Positions 33,041 to 42,175 of a stretch of 56,442 nt of DNA are shown piece by piece. Where the stretch lies: assembly GCA_013390745.1 (NCBI GenBank), contig JACASX010000007.1:1-56442 (forward strand), read 5' to 3'. This DNA comes from Marine Group I thaumarchaeote. GTDB taxonomy: Archaea > Thermoproteota > Nitrososphaeria > Nitrososphaerales > Nitrosopumilaceae. A model generated the notes under the pieces. It was not told the origin of the DNA and made no database searches. It worked only from the letters and a program-made list of their open reading frames with translations. Numbering within the stretch: the stretch's first letter is position 1; each line of letters starts with the position of its first letter. Made by a program: the position numbers and the translations under genes.

Positions 33041-33331
33041 ATGACTACATGCGAAGAAGCAAAACAAATGAGAAGCGGAATAAATGTTCAAGCAAAAATC
33101 GTTGATAAAGGTGAAGTCAGAACTGTAAATACAAAATTTGGTGAAACCAAAGTTTGTGATGCATATTTGGAAGACGAATCCGGTAGAATCAAACTTACAC
33201 TTTGGGCTGATGACACAGAGAAAGTGAAAAATGGAGACGAGGTTAAACTTGAAGGTGGATATACAACCACTTTTAGAAATGAGATCCAGTTGAACAAAGG
33301 TAGAAAGGACGGAAAACTGGAAGTATTGTAG
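33041..33331 (+). CDS. Single OB-fold nucleic-acid-binding protein (RPA/SSB-like)
   Basis: The 96-residue protein is one OB fold: INVQAKIVDKGEVRTVNT, VCDAYLEDESGRIKLTLWADDTEKVKNGDEVKLEGG, then FRNEIQLN. The DESGRIKLTLW and VKNGDEVKL segments are typical of RPA and SOSS-B type ssDNA-binding proteins. It lacks a second OB fold and an acidic tail, so it may act as a multimer or be RNA-binding instead. ATG at 33041 follows a Lys/Asn-coding-like AT-rich leader. Confidence 0.85.
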   Translation: MTTCEEAKQMRSGINVQAKIVDKGEVRTVNTKFGETKVCDAYLEDESGRIKLTLWADDTEKVKNGDEVKLEGGYTTTFRNEIQLNKGRKDGKLEVL

Positions 33332-33383
33332 CACGATACTAAAATACAATAATTAATTATTTTTCTAATTTTTTATCTTTTAT

Positions 33384-33842
33384 TCATAAATTGGATTTTG
33401 CGAAATATTGTTGATGATATTCTTCTGCCCTATAGAATTTTTCCGCAGGTTTGATTTCTGTTATTATTTCTGCGTCAAATTTTTCTCTTGCAGTAGGATT
33501 TAATTTCGTTTTCATTTCAAGAGCAACTTTTTCTTGTTCTGGTGTGTGAAAAAATATTACCGATCTATATTGCGTTCCTATATCTGGCCCCTGTCTGTTT
33601 GGTGTGGTTGGGTTGTGATTATCCCAAAAAATTTTCAGTAGAACTTCATAAGGAATTTCTTCCGGATCGTAATCAACCTGGACTGATTCCGCATGACCAG
33701 TTGTGTCTGTACATACGTCTTCATAGGTGGGATTTTGTTTCATTCCACCAGAATAACCAACCTGTGTTGATTTTACTCCCTTTGTTTTTCTAAATATCTC
33801 CTCAACATGCCAAAAACAGCCTGCTCCGAATGTGGCTTTCAT
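33384..33842 (-). CDS. msrA: Peptide methionine sulfoxide reductase MsrA
   Basis: MsrA reduces the S-epimer of methionine sulfoxide in oxidised proteins. The catalytic motif [41 protein letters not shown] and [15 protein letters not shown] are diagnostic. The length is 152 residues. The C-terminal second cysteine is lacking: it ends in QQYFAKSNL, so it may use a single-cysteine or thioredoxin-type recycling. It is flanked by AT-rich intergenic DNA and diverges from the next gene. Confidence 0.95.
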   Translation of the reverse strand: MKATFGAGCFWHVEEIFRKTKGVKSTQVGYSGGMKQNPTYEDVCTDTTGHAESVQVDYDPEEIPYEVLLKIFWDNHNPTTPNRQGPDIGTQYRSVIFFHTPEQEKVALEMKTKLNPTAREKFDAEIITEIKPAEKFYRAEEYHQQYFAKSNL

Positions 33843-33878
33843 ATTATTTTAATAACAAATATCTAATTTATAATCTAC

Positions 33879-34196
33879 ATGGAAAAGGCAGATATTGAAT
33901 CAATACCAATTAAAAAGACATTTGATTTAAAAGATGAAAAGGATGCTTATGATGCAGCTGAAGAGATGGTACGAATTGGATTTTACAAAGAAAAAAAAGG
34001 ATTTAAAGTATTAATGCCAAAAGCATCGGAAAAGACTGCGAAGCGAATTGGATACATAGTTACCACAACTGTTACTTCTAGTTTGAGGAAGGAAAATCAG
34101 GAGAGAGATATTAGATATTGGACATATCATCATGACAAGGAACATTATGGTATTGTGTTAGTCAGTTCTAAGGTTGTAGAAGAATTAGACTTTTGA
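33879..34196 (+). CDS. Hypothetical protein, 105 residues
   Basis: A charged soluble protein (KTFDLKDEKDAYDAAEEMVR, KKGFKVLMPKASEKTAKRI) with an aromatic-rich C-terminal part (RYWTYHHDKEHYGIV). I recognise no family. It starts 37 bases from the divergent msrA and ends 12 bases inside the convergent PAP2 phosphatase gene. Codon use matches its neighbours, and a real gene is likely. Confidence 0.7.
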   Translation: MEKADIESIPIKKTFDLKDEKDAYDAAEEMVRIGFYKEKKGFKVLMPKASEKTAKRIGYIVTTTVTSSLRKENQERDIRYWTYHHDKEHYGIVLVSSKVVEELDF

Positions 34197-34844
34197 ACTG
34201 TTTAGATATTCAGAAAGCTTAAGCTTGTTTGCAAGTATTGCAGCTATTATAATTCCAAACAAAATACCACCGATTACATCCATTGGATAGTGTTGTAGTA
34301 GATAGATTCTGCTTAATGCCATGGACCCAGGAAAAATCCACAAAAGAACCCAACCGCGCGGAAACCTATCTGAAAGTGCATAACCCAGGACAAATGCAAG
34401 TGCAGACGCACGTGCCACATGCCCTGATGGAAACGAACCCTGACCACCCAAAACCGTAGTATCACTTTCTACATCAATTGGTAATTCACTGCCCAGATAT
34501 TCAAGATCCGGTCTTGGACGATCAACCACATAATCCTTCAAATATCCTGCCAGTACTGTTGCAATCAGAATAGCCAATAACAATATGAGGCCCATACGTC
34601 TAGTTTTTCGCCATACAAACATTACAAAACAGAAGAGCATGATTGGAATTATTCCACCAATTTCTGTCAAAACCCACATCAAAAGATCTAGTGATGTATT
34701 ACCAGATATTGATTGAAAATGTAGTATAGATGACTCGTCAAATTGCTCAGTAACTTCTGCATATACTAATCCAGATATAATCAAGAATGCTATTACCAAC
34801 AGGAAAAACCCACGTGAACGTATTTCAAAGATAAATTTCTGCAT
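34185..34844 (-). CDS. PAP2-family membrane phosphatase
   Basis: The protein removes phosphate from a lipid or polyprenyl phosphate at the membrane. The three PAP2 motifs are visible: KDYVVDRPRPDLE, GSFPSGHVARASA and SRIYLLQHYPMDVIGG, with about six hydrophobic segments in 219 residues. Catalytic His residues occur in motifs 2 and 3. Probable substrates are undecaprenyl/dolichyl-type diphosphates or phosphatidic acid, but this is inferred. ATG at 34844 is the first in frame. Confidence 0.92.
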   Translation of the reverse strand: MQKFIFEIRSRGFFLLVIAFLIISGLVYAEVTEQFDESSILHFQSISGNTSLDLLMWVLTEIGGIIPIMLFCFVMFVWRKTRRMGLILLLAILIATVLAGYLKDYVVDRPRPDLEYLGSELPIDVESDTTVLGGQGSFPSGHVARASALAFVLGYALSDRFPRGWVLLWIFPGSMALSRIYLLQHYPMDVIGGILFGIIIAAILANKLKLSEYLNSSKV

Positions 34845-34930
34845 TAATCACTCTGCCATACGATCATTTTTAATTTTGCTGATCATAGGAAAGACTAAAA
34901 GATTTTAACAGGAATCAAAAGAGAAAATAT

Positions 34931-36142
34931 GTGAAATTCCTAACTATTGATGATTTTGACTTTAAAGGTAAAACTGTTTTTTTACGCGTAGATATGAATT
35001 GTCCTATAGATCCTGACACATTAGAAATTTCTGGGACAAAAAGAATTGAAGAGATTATTGAAACAATTAATTCGTTAAATAGTGCTAAAATTGTAATTGC
35101 ATCACACCAGGGAAGAGTTGGCAATAAAGATTATACTAGTATGGAAAAACACGCGGAAGTACTTGAAAAGCTGTTGAATAGAAAGGTAACATATGTCAAT
35201 GATGTTATGGGCTCTGCAGCACAAAATGAAATAAAAAAACTAAATGATGGCGAAATTCTGTTACTGGATAATCTGAGATTATGTGCTGAAGAAAATTATG
35301 AGTTTTCTGGATCCAATGCTGCAAAAACCATAATGGTTAGACGATTATCAAAATTGTTAGACCTTTGCGTATTGGATTCGTTTCCAAGTGCACATAGATC
35401 TCATCCATCAATTGTAGGTTTTCCATATGTACTTCCAGCATGTGCAGGACGCCTTGTTGAAAAAGAAGTTAAAAAACTGGATGAAATTATGAGTGTAACC
35501 AAAGCACCTCATGTACTAGTTTTAGGAGGTAAAAAGGTTGAAGACAGACTTGAAGCAATTAGATTGCTAATAGAAAATGGTAGAGCTGATCATGTTTTAC
35601 TTACTGGCTTGATTGGTAATGTATTCTTAAGAGCCCAAGGTAGAATAAGATCCACTCTTGGAATTAAGAGAGAAGATGAAATTGTTGCTAAAGCACACAC
35701 ATTGATAGGAGAATTTCCAGATGTTTTCTCAACACCGGTAGATGTTGCAGTAGAACAGAATGGAAAAAGAGTAGAACTGGATATTAGAGAATTAAACAAG
35801 GATGATGAAATTTATGACCTAGGTCCAAAAACCATAGAGCATTATGGCAAGATTATATCTGAGGCAGGAACAGTGTTTATCAGTGGTCCTGCCGGATTTT
35901 TTGAAAAAGAAGATTTTGGTTATGGAACAAAGGCACTTCTAGAAGTAGTAGCAGCTTCTAAGGCAACAACAATAGTTAGTGGAGGTCATCTTTCATCTGC
36001 TTTAAAAAAATTCGGCTTGGTAGAAAAAATAACACATATCAGTACAGCTGGTGGCGCATTAGTACGTTATCTAACTGGCACCAAATTACCAATGATTAAA
36101 GCTCTTGAGGAGTCGGCGGAAAAATACAAAGCTAAAAAGTAG
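34931..36142 (+). CDS. pgk: Phosphoglycerate kinase
   Basis: PGK interconverts 3-phosphoglycerate and 1,3-bisphosphoglycerate. FLRVDMNCPID and HQGRVGNKDY form the N-terminal substrate basket. FPSAHRSHPSIVGFP, VLGGKKVEDRL and the C-terminal GPAGFFEKEDFGYGTKALL (GxGxxE-like) and SGGHLSSAL segments match archaeal PGK. The length is 403 residues, started by GTG at 34931. With apgM in the same window it supports a gluconeogenic carbon flow. It overlaps the convergent zinc-ribbon gene by 11 bases. Confidence 0.96.
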   Translation: MKFLTIDDFDFKGKTVFLRVDMNCPIDPDTLEISGTKRIEEIIETINSLNSAKIVIASHQGRVGNKDYTSMEKHAEVLEKLLNRKVTYVNDVMGSAAQNEIKKLNDGEILLLDNLRLCAEENYEFSGSNAAKTIMVRRLSKLLDLCVLDSFPSAHRSHPSIVGFPYVLPACAGRLVEKEVKKLDEIMSVTKAPHVLVLGGKKVEDRLEAIRLLIENGRADHVLLTGLIGNVFLRAQGRIRSTLGIKREDEIVAKAHTLIGEFPDVFSTPVDVAVEQNGKRVELDIRELNKDDEIYDLGPKTIEHYGKIISEAGTVFISGPAGFFEKEDFGYGTKALLEVVAASKATTIVSGGHLSSALKKFGLVEKITHISTAGGALVRYLTGTKLPMIKALEESAEKYKAKK

Positions 36143-36467
36143 AACCACAACTAGAATTTTGGCAGATCCTATTCTCAGATGATATGATATAACTTTCTTT
36201 TTTACATGAATTACACTGAATTTTCTCAATTGATTCGAATAGCTTAAACCATTGTGTATTAAGATTCTGACCAATATTACGCAAAATTTCAGCGTCGCAT
36301 AATTCCTTAAAATATACTTCCATATCGATTGCTGTCAAAGACGGATCAATCTTTTCATTTTGCTTTAAAATTTCAAAAACTTGATCATTGTTGAATTTTA
36401 GGTCGGCATCATTGAAATTTTCAAAAATTATCCTTCTAATGCTAGTTGTTATTGGATTGTTATCCAC
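36132..36467 (-). CDS. Small winged-helix-like protein with C-terminal zinc ribbon
   Basis: The 111-residue protein ends in two Cys pairs, CNSCKKE and CQNSSCGSTF, that could bind zinc. The N-terminal 80 residues look like a winged helix (IRRIIFENFNDADLKF, FKELCDAEILRNIG). I do not recognise the family; it may be a regulator or a nucleic-acid-binding adapter. Its ATG lies directly adjacent to the stop of sufU on the same strand, so it probably belongs to the suf operon. It could respond to Fe-S status, but that is speculation from position. Confidence 0.68.
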   Translation of the reverse strand: MDNNPITTSIRRIIFENFNDADLKFNNDQVFEILKQNEKIDPSLTAIDMEVYFKELCDAEILRNIGQNLNTQWFKLFESIEKIQCNSCKKESYIISSENRICQNSSCGSTF

Positions 36468-36917
36468 CTAGTATAGAGATGCAGCTTCTTCTTTTAAGTT
36501 TCCTGCAGCCTCTGTGTCATTCATTTTATCAACAAAATAAGAATAAATTCCGTATTTCAGTGCCTTTAATGAAAGCAATGCACATTTAATTCGTACTGGG
36601 CTTGTTTTGATTAAATGTCCTAGACCAAGCTCTGATAACAAATCGTCTTTTTTGAAATTTTTTACTTCTTCCAGGTTTTTGCCCTGAATCATTTCAGTTA
36701 ACACAGAAGTACATGCCATGCATATGGCGCATCCCTTACCATCAAATTTTACTTCAGTAATTTTATTTCCATCAACATTAACATACAAATCAATGCTGTC
36801 GCCACAAAGAGGATTACTATCATGTCTATGTATGTGTGGATTTTCTATTTTACCAAAATTTGAAGGGTTTCTAGAATATTCAATTATCATTTCTGTATAG
36901 ATGGGATCTGCACTCAT
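36468..36917 (-). CDS. sufU: Fe-S cluster scaffold, SufU/IscU type
   Basis: SufU-like proteins accept sulfur from SufS or hold nascent clusters. The three conserved Cys are in NPLCGDSIDLYV, GCAICMACTSVLTEMI and IKCALLSLKAL. The GCAIC pattern resembles the SufU branch. An Asp next to the first Cys (CGD) is also usual. The length is 149 residues. It overlaps sufS by 4 bases, confirming an operon sufB-sufD-Rieske-sufS-sufU. Zinc rather than a cluster could occupy the site. Confidence 0.92.
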   Translation of the reverse strand: MSADPIYTEMIIEYSRNPSNFGKIENPHIHRHDSNPLCGDSIDLYVNVDGNKITEVKFDGKGCAICMACTSVLTEMIQGKNLEEVKNFKKDDLLSELGLGHLIKTSPVRIKCALLSLKALKYGIYSYFVDKMNDTEAAGNLKEEAASLY

Positions 36918-38158
36918 AATTTGAACACCTTAGCAACCTCTTCAAGTGAATCAATGAGGACATCTATCTCTTGCTTTGTAGTGTAAATGTAAAAGCTAGC
37001 ACGGTTGGTTGCAGCAACTTCAAGTTTCTCCATCAATACTTGAGCACAGTGATGTCCTGATCTTATCGCAACGCCATTTTTATCAACTATGGTTGCAACA
37101 TCGTGAGGATGCACATCATTAAAATTGAATGAGATAACGCCACCTTGTTTTTTAGGATCCTTAGTACCGTAAATGACTATACCTTTAACTTTAGACATTT
37201 TTTCTAATGCATATTCTGTTAACTCAATCTCATGATTTCTAACATTATCCATTCCTATTTTTGTAAGATAATCAATTGCAGCTGAAAAACAAATAACATC
37301 TGCCACATTAGGTGTTCCAGCCTCAAACTTGTATGGAAGATCATTGTAAGTGGTTTCATATTTGTGAACTTCCCTTATCATATCTCCGCCACCCAGGAAA
37401 GGTCTCATATTTTCTAGCAACTCCTTTCTTGCCCAGAGAACGCCAACTCCTGTTGGACCTAACATTTTGTGAGCCGAAAAAGCATAGAAATCACATCCTA
37501 GATTACCAATGTCTACTTTCATGTGTGGAACTGCCTGTGCGCCATCAATCAGAATTTTGGCGTCAGCATTTTTACATTTCTTTATAACTTCTTTAACGTC
37601 AGTTATTGTTCCAAGAACATTTGAAACATGACTAATAGCAACTAGTTTTACCTTACCTGTTGCAAGATACTCATCAAGTTGTTCTAACATTAATTCGCCA
37701 TTTTCATCTATGTCGATGTATTTGAGATCCGCGCCAGTTTCCTGTGTGAGTATCTGCCATGGAACTATGTTTGAATGGTGTTCATATTCTGTTGTGACAA
37801 CAATGTCGCCCTTTTGTACATTATCTCTTCCCCACGCATAAGCAACTAAATTGATAGCCTCTGTTGTTCCTTTTACAAAAATTATCTCCTTAGTATTTGC
37901 AACGTTTAGGAATTTTGCAACTTTGCTTCGTGTTGCCTCAAATGCCTCTGTAGATTCTTCTGCCAAAGCATGTACTGCTCTGTGTATATTGGAATTATGA
38001 TTCTTATAATAATCAGTAATTGCATCTATAACCTGAATTGGTTTTTGAGCAGTTGCTGCGTTATCCAAATATACTAAGGGTTTGTTGTCCCTAACTTTCC
38101 TTTCTAGTACTGGAAAGTCGCTTCTTATACTGTCAAGAGAATATGTGGTACTTTGCAA
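36914..38158 (-). CDS. sufS: Cysteine desulfurase SufS
   Basis: SufS is the PLP enzyme that extracts sulfur from cysteine for Fe-S assembly. YLDNAATAQKP, HSNIHRAVHALAEESTE, DGAQAVPHMKVDI and FSAHKMLGPTGVGVLWA (Schiff-base Lys) mark the family. IRSGHHCAQVLMEKL carries the persulfide Cys in the SufS-type loop. The length is 414 residues. The gene follows the Rieske-type ferredoxin by one base and is coupled to sufU. Confidence 0.97.
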   Translation of the reverse strand: MQSTTYSLDSIRSDFPVLERKVRDNKPLVYLDNAATAQKPIQVIDAITDYYKNHNSNIHRAVHALAEESTEAFEATRSKVAKFLNVANTKEIIFVKGTTEAINLVAYAWGRDNVQKGDIVVTTEYEHHSNIVPWQILTQETGADLKYIDIDENGELMLEQLDEYLATGKVKLVAISHVSNVLGTITDVKEVIKKCKNADAKILIDGAQAVPHMKVDIGNLGCDFYAFSAHKMLGPTGVGVLWARKELLENMRPFLGGGDMIREVHKYETTYNDLPYKFEAGTPNVADVICFSAAIDYLTKIGMDNVRNHEIELTEYALEKMSKVKGIVIYGTKDPKKQGGVISFNFNDVHPHDVATIVDKNGVAIRSGHHCAQVLMEKLEVAATNRASFYIYTTKQEIDVLIDSLEEVAKVFKL

Positions 38159-38470
38159 TTAGGGGACCTCCACATAAATCTCGTTTTCGTTTGTTTTTAT
38201 ATTGAAAGTTTCTAATGGTTTTTCAGCTGGAAGATTTTCCGGATTGCCGTTTTCTAAATTAAAAACAGAAAAATGTAATGGGCATGTTACTCCTTGCTCG
38301 CTTAATATTCCCATAGAAAGATCTGCTTCTTCATGGGTACAGGTTCTATCAGTTGCAAAGATCTTACCTTGCACCTTTGCTAGCATAATTTTCTTGTCGT
38401 CGTAATCAAACGATAGTAATTGGCCGTCGTTTAGTTCGTTTGTTTTACACACTTTTACCCATTTAGTCAA
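38159..38470 (-). CDS. Rieske-type [2Fe-2S] ferredoxin
   Basis: The 103-residue protein has the Rieske cluster motif CTHEEADLS...CPLHFSVFNL (C-x-H and C-x2-H) in a NirD-like single domain. It could pass electrons for the reduction of sulfur or iron in cluster assembly. It is embedded between sufD and sufS with 0-5 base gaps, so its link to the Suf machinery is strong by context. No membrane anchor is present. Confidence 0.93.
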   Translation of the reverse strand: MTKWVKVCKTNELNDGQLLSFDYDDKKIMLAKVQGKIFATDRTCTHEEADLSMGILSEQGVTCPLHFSVFNLENGNPENLPAEKPLETFNIKTNENEIYVEVP

Positions 38471-38475
38471 CGTAA

Positions 38476-39876
38476 TTACCTATACTTGTAATGTTGTTCA
38501 ACTTCTTCGTTCTCATTATAACGTGTCTCTTCTACTTCAACAATAGATTTAAGCTGGTCATCCATGTTAATTGTTAATTCTGTATTCATCCATTTTGATT
38601 CAATAATATTTGCAAGCCATGCCCTTACTTGATAAGACATAATACGGGACAGTGGTTCTAAGAATCCCTCAACAATTATACGCTCAGCTTCAGAATGGCT
38701 CAGACAGCGAGTGCCAAGATAGAAAATTTGCTCGTCATCCACCTGAGCTACTGACGCAGAGTGAGTCGCTTTTACATCGTTGGTAAAAATTTCAAGTCCT
38801 GGTATTGAATCCGACTTTGCACCCTTACTTAATAGGATAGAACGCCCTGACAAGAACGAATTTGAATGTGCAGCTTGCTCGTTGATTCGAACCATTCCCT
38901 TGAATAGTGATTTTGAAGTGTCTTTTAAAATTGATTTTTCTACAATTTTTCCTTCCGTAGACTGTGCGTTGTGGTTAACAATAATGTTCAAGTCAAATGA
39001 CTGGTCATTGTTTCCAAAAATCACTTCGGCATCATTTACAGCGGAGCCTGTCCCATTAAGATGATACTCAATTCTATATCGTGACAACATGGAGCCAAAC
39101 AAACCAAGATACCAATTTATTTTAGCATCTTGGGCAAGTTGTGTTCTTCTAGTAGAAAAGTTAACCGCGCTTTGATCCATAATCTGAAATGTTGTGAAAT
39201 CTAGTTTACTGTTTTCTCCAATACGTGTGTTTAGCAATTCAAGATATGCTTGCTGTTTTGGCATTTTTGGAGCATAAAGTTCCTGTACAATTGAAGCATG
39301 TGTATTTTTTTCAGCAATGATTATGTTGCGAGATATTGTCGATATCCCATCTAAAGATAAGCAAGATACCAGGTGAATTGACTTGTCAAGAGTAAGATTT
39401 TGTGGAACGTAAACAAAAACTCCTGAATTAAATGCGGCGTTGTTCAGCGCCGTATACTTGTCCTCCTTAGAATTTGAGTCCTCTAATGCCTTTTGGATTA
39501 ATTCTGAATGATTTTGTAATGCATCATCCAATGAAGAAATAACAAGCCCTTTTGATTTTAGCTCGTCATCAATATTTATTGAATGAATGTTAGAGCCGAT
39601 TTGAATAATACTAATTTCATTTTTAATTTCGTCTAATCTTTTAGCTAAAAAATCCGGTACTGAAGAATCCGAACTTGTAGATAATGATACTTGTTCCGGA
39701 TTCATTTTTCTAGCATCAGTATACTTGTTGTATAATGGTGAAACTTCTGCTGGTAAATCGTGATAAACAGAAAGAGAGTTTTTTCTGTACTCCCTTAGCC
39801 AGTTTGGCTCATTTCTTTTAGAAGAAATTTCCTCAATAAGTGAGGAATCTATTGATGACAAAGAAATTTGAGACAT
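38476..39876 (-). CDS. sufD: Fe-S cluster assembly protein SufD
   Basis: SufD pairs with SufB and SufC in the scaffold complex. The C-terminal half has the SufB/SufD parallel beta-helix: SKSLFKGMVRINEQAAHSNSFLSGRSILLS, then KATHSASVAQVDDEQIFYLGTRCLSHSEAERIIVEGFLEP. The length is 466 residues. The N-terminal segment NEPNWLREYRKNSL is the usual SufB/D start. It lacks the SufB-type N-terminal features of the next gene. It follows sufB by 26 bases. Confidence 0.94.
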   Translation of the reverse strand: MSQISLSSIDSSLIEEISSKRNEPNWLREYRKNSLSVYHDLPAEVSPLYNKYTDARKMNPEQVSLSTSSDSSVPDFLAKRLDEIKNEISIIQIGSNIHSINIDDELKSKGLVISSLDDALQNHSELIQKALEDSNSKEDKYTALNNAAFNSGVFVYVPQNLTLDKSIHLVSCLSLDGISTISRNIIIAEKNTHASIVQELYAPKMPKQQAYLELLNTRIGENSKLDFTTFQIMDQSAVNFSTRRTQLAQDAKINWYLGLFGSMLSRYRIEYHLNGTGSAVNDAEVIFGNNDQSFDLNIIVNHNAQSTEGKIVEKSILKDTSKSLFKGMVRINEQAAHSNSFLSGRSILLSKGAKSDSIPGLEIFTNDVKATHSASVAQVDDEQIFYLGTRCLSHSEAERIIVEGFLEPLSRIMSYQVRAWLANIIESKWMNTELTINMDDQLKSIVEVEETRYNENEEVEQHYKYR

Positions 39877-39902
39877 TGTTAATCAACAAGGTTGTTTTTA
39901 GA

Positions 39903-41303
39903 CTATCCGACTGAATTGTCCATCTCTAGTTTAATGAGCCTGTTCAGTTCTACTGCATACTCCATTGGAAGTTCTTTTGTAAATGGTTCCATGAACCCGT
40001 TTACAATCAGTGATAAGGCTTCATCTTCTGAGAAACCACGACTCATTAAATAGAAAATTTGTTCGTCACCAATCTTTCCTACAGTTGCCTCATGAGTAAC
40101 TGTGGCATCCTCTTGGTCGATTTCCATGTATGGATATGTATCCGTCTTTGCTGTATCATCTAATAGTAACGCATCACATCTTACAGTAGCTTTTACATTG
40201 GTTGCACCCTTTGCCACTTTCAACAGTCCTCTGTATGTAGAACGTCCATTTGCACGGCTTACAGATTTTGATGTTACTTTAGAGGTAGTGTCGGGTGCGA
40301 GATGTACCATCTTTGCTCCAGTATCTTGATGTTGGTTCTTTCCTGCAAATGCAATTGATAGAGTTTCACCATATGCCTTTCTGCCCATCAGGTAGATTCC
40401 TGGATATTTCATGGTTAGCTTACTGCCAATGTTTCCGTCAATCCATTCAACAGTAGCACCCTCATATGCATATGCACGTTTTGTTACCAGATTGTAAACA
40501 TCGTTACTCCAATTTTGTATTGTTGTATAACGTAACTTTGCATCCTTGTGGGCAAGCAACTCCACCACTGCAACGTGCAATGATTCTGAAGAATAAACCG
40601 GTGCAGTACACCCTTCAATATAATGAACTTCAGAACCTTCATCAGCAATGATCAAAGTTCGTTCAAACTGACCAATATTTTCTGCATTAATTCTAAAGTA
40701 TGCTTGTAATGGCATGTCAACCTTGACACCTGGAGGAATGTAGATGAATGAGCCACCGCTCCATACAGCACTGTTTAGGGCTGCAAATTTGTTATCCTCC
40801 GGTGGAATAATCTTGGCAAAGTATTTTTTGAAAAGTTCTGGCTGTTCTTTTAGTGCAGTGTCAGTATCCAAGAATAAAACTCCCTGCTTTGCTAAGTCTT
40901 CTCTTAGACTGTGATATACAACTTCAGATTCATACTGTGCGCCTACACCAGCAAGGAATTTTTTCTCTGCCTCTGGGATGCCTAGTTTATCAAATGTATT
41001 TTTAACATTTTCTGGAACGTCATCCCAATTTTTCTCAGTTTTTTCTGATGCCTTTGCATAATAAAAGATATTTTGAAAATCAATCTTGTTTAGATCACCA
41101 CCCCACTGTGGCATTGGTTTTTTCATGAAGACGTCATATGCTCTTAGTCTGAAATCAAGCATCCATTCTGGTTCGTCTTTTAGCTTGCTGATAGATCTAA
41201 CGGTGTCCTTTGATAATCCTTTTTTGCTGAGATGGACATACATTTCAGTAGAGTCCTTAAAGTCATACTTGGAATAATCCATGTCAAGATTTTCAGTAGC
41301 CAT
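39903..41303 (-). CDS. sufB: Fe-S cluster assembly protein SufB
   Basis: SufB is the scaffold on which clusters form. [26 protein letters not shown] at the N-terminus is diagnostic. [41 protein letters not shown] and [21 protein letters not shown] follow. The length is 466 residues. A TATA box 25 bases before its ATG makes it the leaderless first gene of the operon. SufC is encoded separately. Confidence 0.97.
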   Translation of the reverse strand: MATENLDMDYSKYDFKDSTEMYVHLSKKGLSKDTVRSISKLKDEPEWMLDFRLRAYDVFMKKPMPQWGGDLNKIDFQNIFYYAKASEKTEKNWDDVPENVKNTFDKLGIPEAEKKFLAGVGAQYESEVVYHSLREDLAKQGVLFLDTDTALKEQPELFKKYFAKIIPPEDNKFAALNSAVWSGGSFIYIPPGVKVDMPLQAYFRINAENIGQFERTLIIADEGSEVHYIEGCTAPVYSSESLHVAVVELLAHKDAKLRYTTIQNWSNDVYNLVTKRAYAYEGATVEWIDGNIGSKLTMKYPGIYLMGRKAYGETLSIAFAGKNQHQDTGAKMVHLAPDTTSKVTSKSVSRANGRSTYRGLLKVAKGATNVKATVRCDALLLDDTAKTDTYPYMEIDQEDATVTHEATVGKIGDEQIFYLMSRGFSEDEALSLIVNGFMEPFTKELPMEYAVELNRLIKLEMDNSVG

Positions 41304-41324
41304 AACGGTGTTGTGAAAAATATC

Positions 41325-41332
41325 TTATAAAA
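41325..41332 (-). promoter_or_regulatory. TATA box of the sufB operon
   Basis: Read on the minus strand, TTTTATAA is centred about 25 bases before the sufB ATG, fitting a leaderless transcript. Confidence 0.55.
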
Positions 41333-41342
41333 AGCAGCGTAA

Positions 41343-41371
41343 ATTTAGGGAATCCTAAATAGCTTTAGCTA
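41343..41371. repeat. Two adjacent palindromes upstream of sufB
   Basis: ATTTAGG and CCTAAAT (41343-41360, 4-nt spacer) are followed by TAGCT-TT-AGCTA (41360-41371). Together they occupy the end of hemD and the sufB upstream region, about 40-55 bases from the sufB start. They may serve as operator or hairpin terminator; the evidence is positional only. Confidence 0.35.
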
Positions 41372-42175
41372 ATGAAGCGCCTTTACCAACGCATTAAAAG
41401 AACCAGAAACAGTGTGAACGTCTGCAATAACATTTTCAACGTTGAGTTTTTTTAACTCGTCAGCAGTAAATGGGCCAATTGAAATAACTATAGTTTCATG
41501 TAACATATCAACAAGTTTGTTTTGCTCATGATCTTTTTGCATAATCTCGAAGAAAGCCTGAACCGATGACACACTAGTGAAGATAATTCCGTCAATCTTA
41601 TTCTGTGAAAAAAGTTGTCGGAATTCATTCCATTGTGATGTATCACGAAATGCACAGACGTCATAGAGATATAGTTCAGTTACATGAAGTCCAATTTTTT
41701 CTAAAAGCTCTTTCAGAAAAGGTGTTGATGCGCCACTGCGTGGAACAATGACTTTCTTTCCAACGGCATTTAATTTTGTAAATACCTCGCCTATACCAAC
41801 AGAAGAATATCGATCTGGCATGTGTGCAACCTTAACATTTTCTTTCTCTAAAACATCCTTTGTTTTGGGACCAACTGCAAGTACGATTGTATTTGCAACC
41901 GCTAATCGCAGTTCTTCAAATTTTCCAGCCTTTTTTGCAGTTTCAAAGAGAAGAGTTACTGCTTTTGAACTCATAAATACAGAATAATCTGGATCTTCCT
42001 TTGCAAGTGCTGACAGAAATTCATCTACTATTTTTTCTCCCTTGCTTACCAGCTCAATTGTTGGAAGTGGAAGTGCGTTTCCCTTTTCTTTGGTGATCAG
42101 TTCAATAAATTCCTGTGAATCGTCCTCCGACCGTGTAATTGCTATGGTTTTTCCTTCAATCATTTTTTTCTCCAC
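41369..42175 (-). CDS. hemD: Uroporphyrinogen-III synthase
   Basis: HemD closes and inverts ring D of hydroxymethylbilane. The family is poorly conserved, but ITRSEDDSQEFIELI, YSVFMSSKAV, VIVPRSGASTPFLKELL, and FTSVSSVQAFFEI with VISIGPFTADEL match the two-domain fold. The length is 268 residues. It starts in a 16-base overlap with cobA. An ATG 12 bases downstream of the first is an alternative. Confidence 0.9.
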   Translation of the reverse strand: MEKKMIEGKTIAITRSEDDSQEFIELITKEKGNALPLPTIELVSKGEKIVDEFLSALAKEDPDYSVFMSSKAVTLLFETAKKAGKFEELRLAVANTIVLAVGPKTKDVLEKENVKVAHMPDRYSSVGIGEVFTKLNAVGKKVIVPRSGASTPFLKELLEKIGLHVTELYLYDVCAFRDTSQWNEFRQLFSQNKIDGIIFTSVSSVQAFFEIMQKDHEQNKLVDMLHETIVISIGPFTADELKKLNVENVIADVHTVSGSFNALVKALH

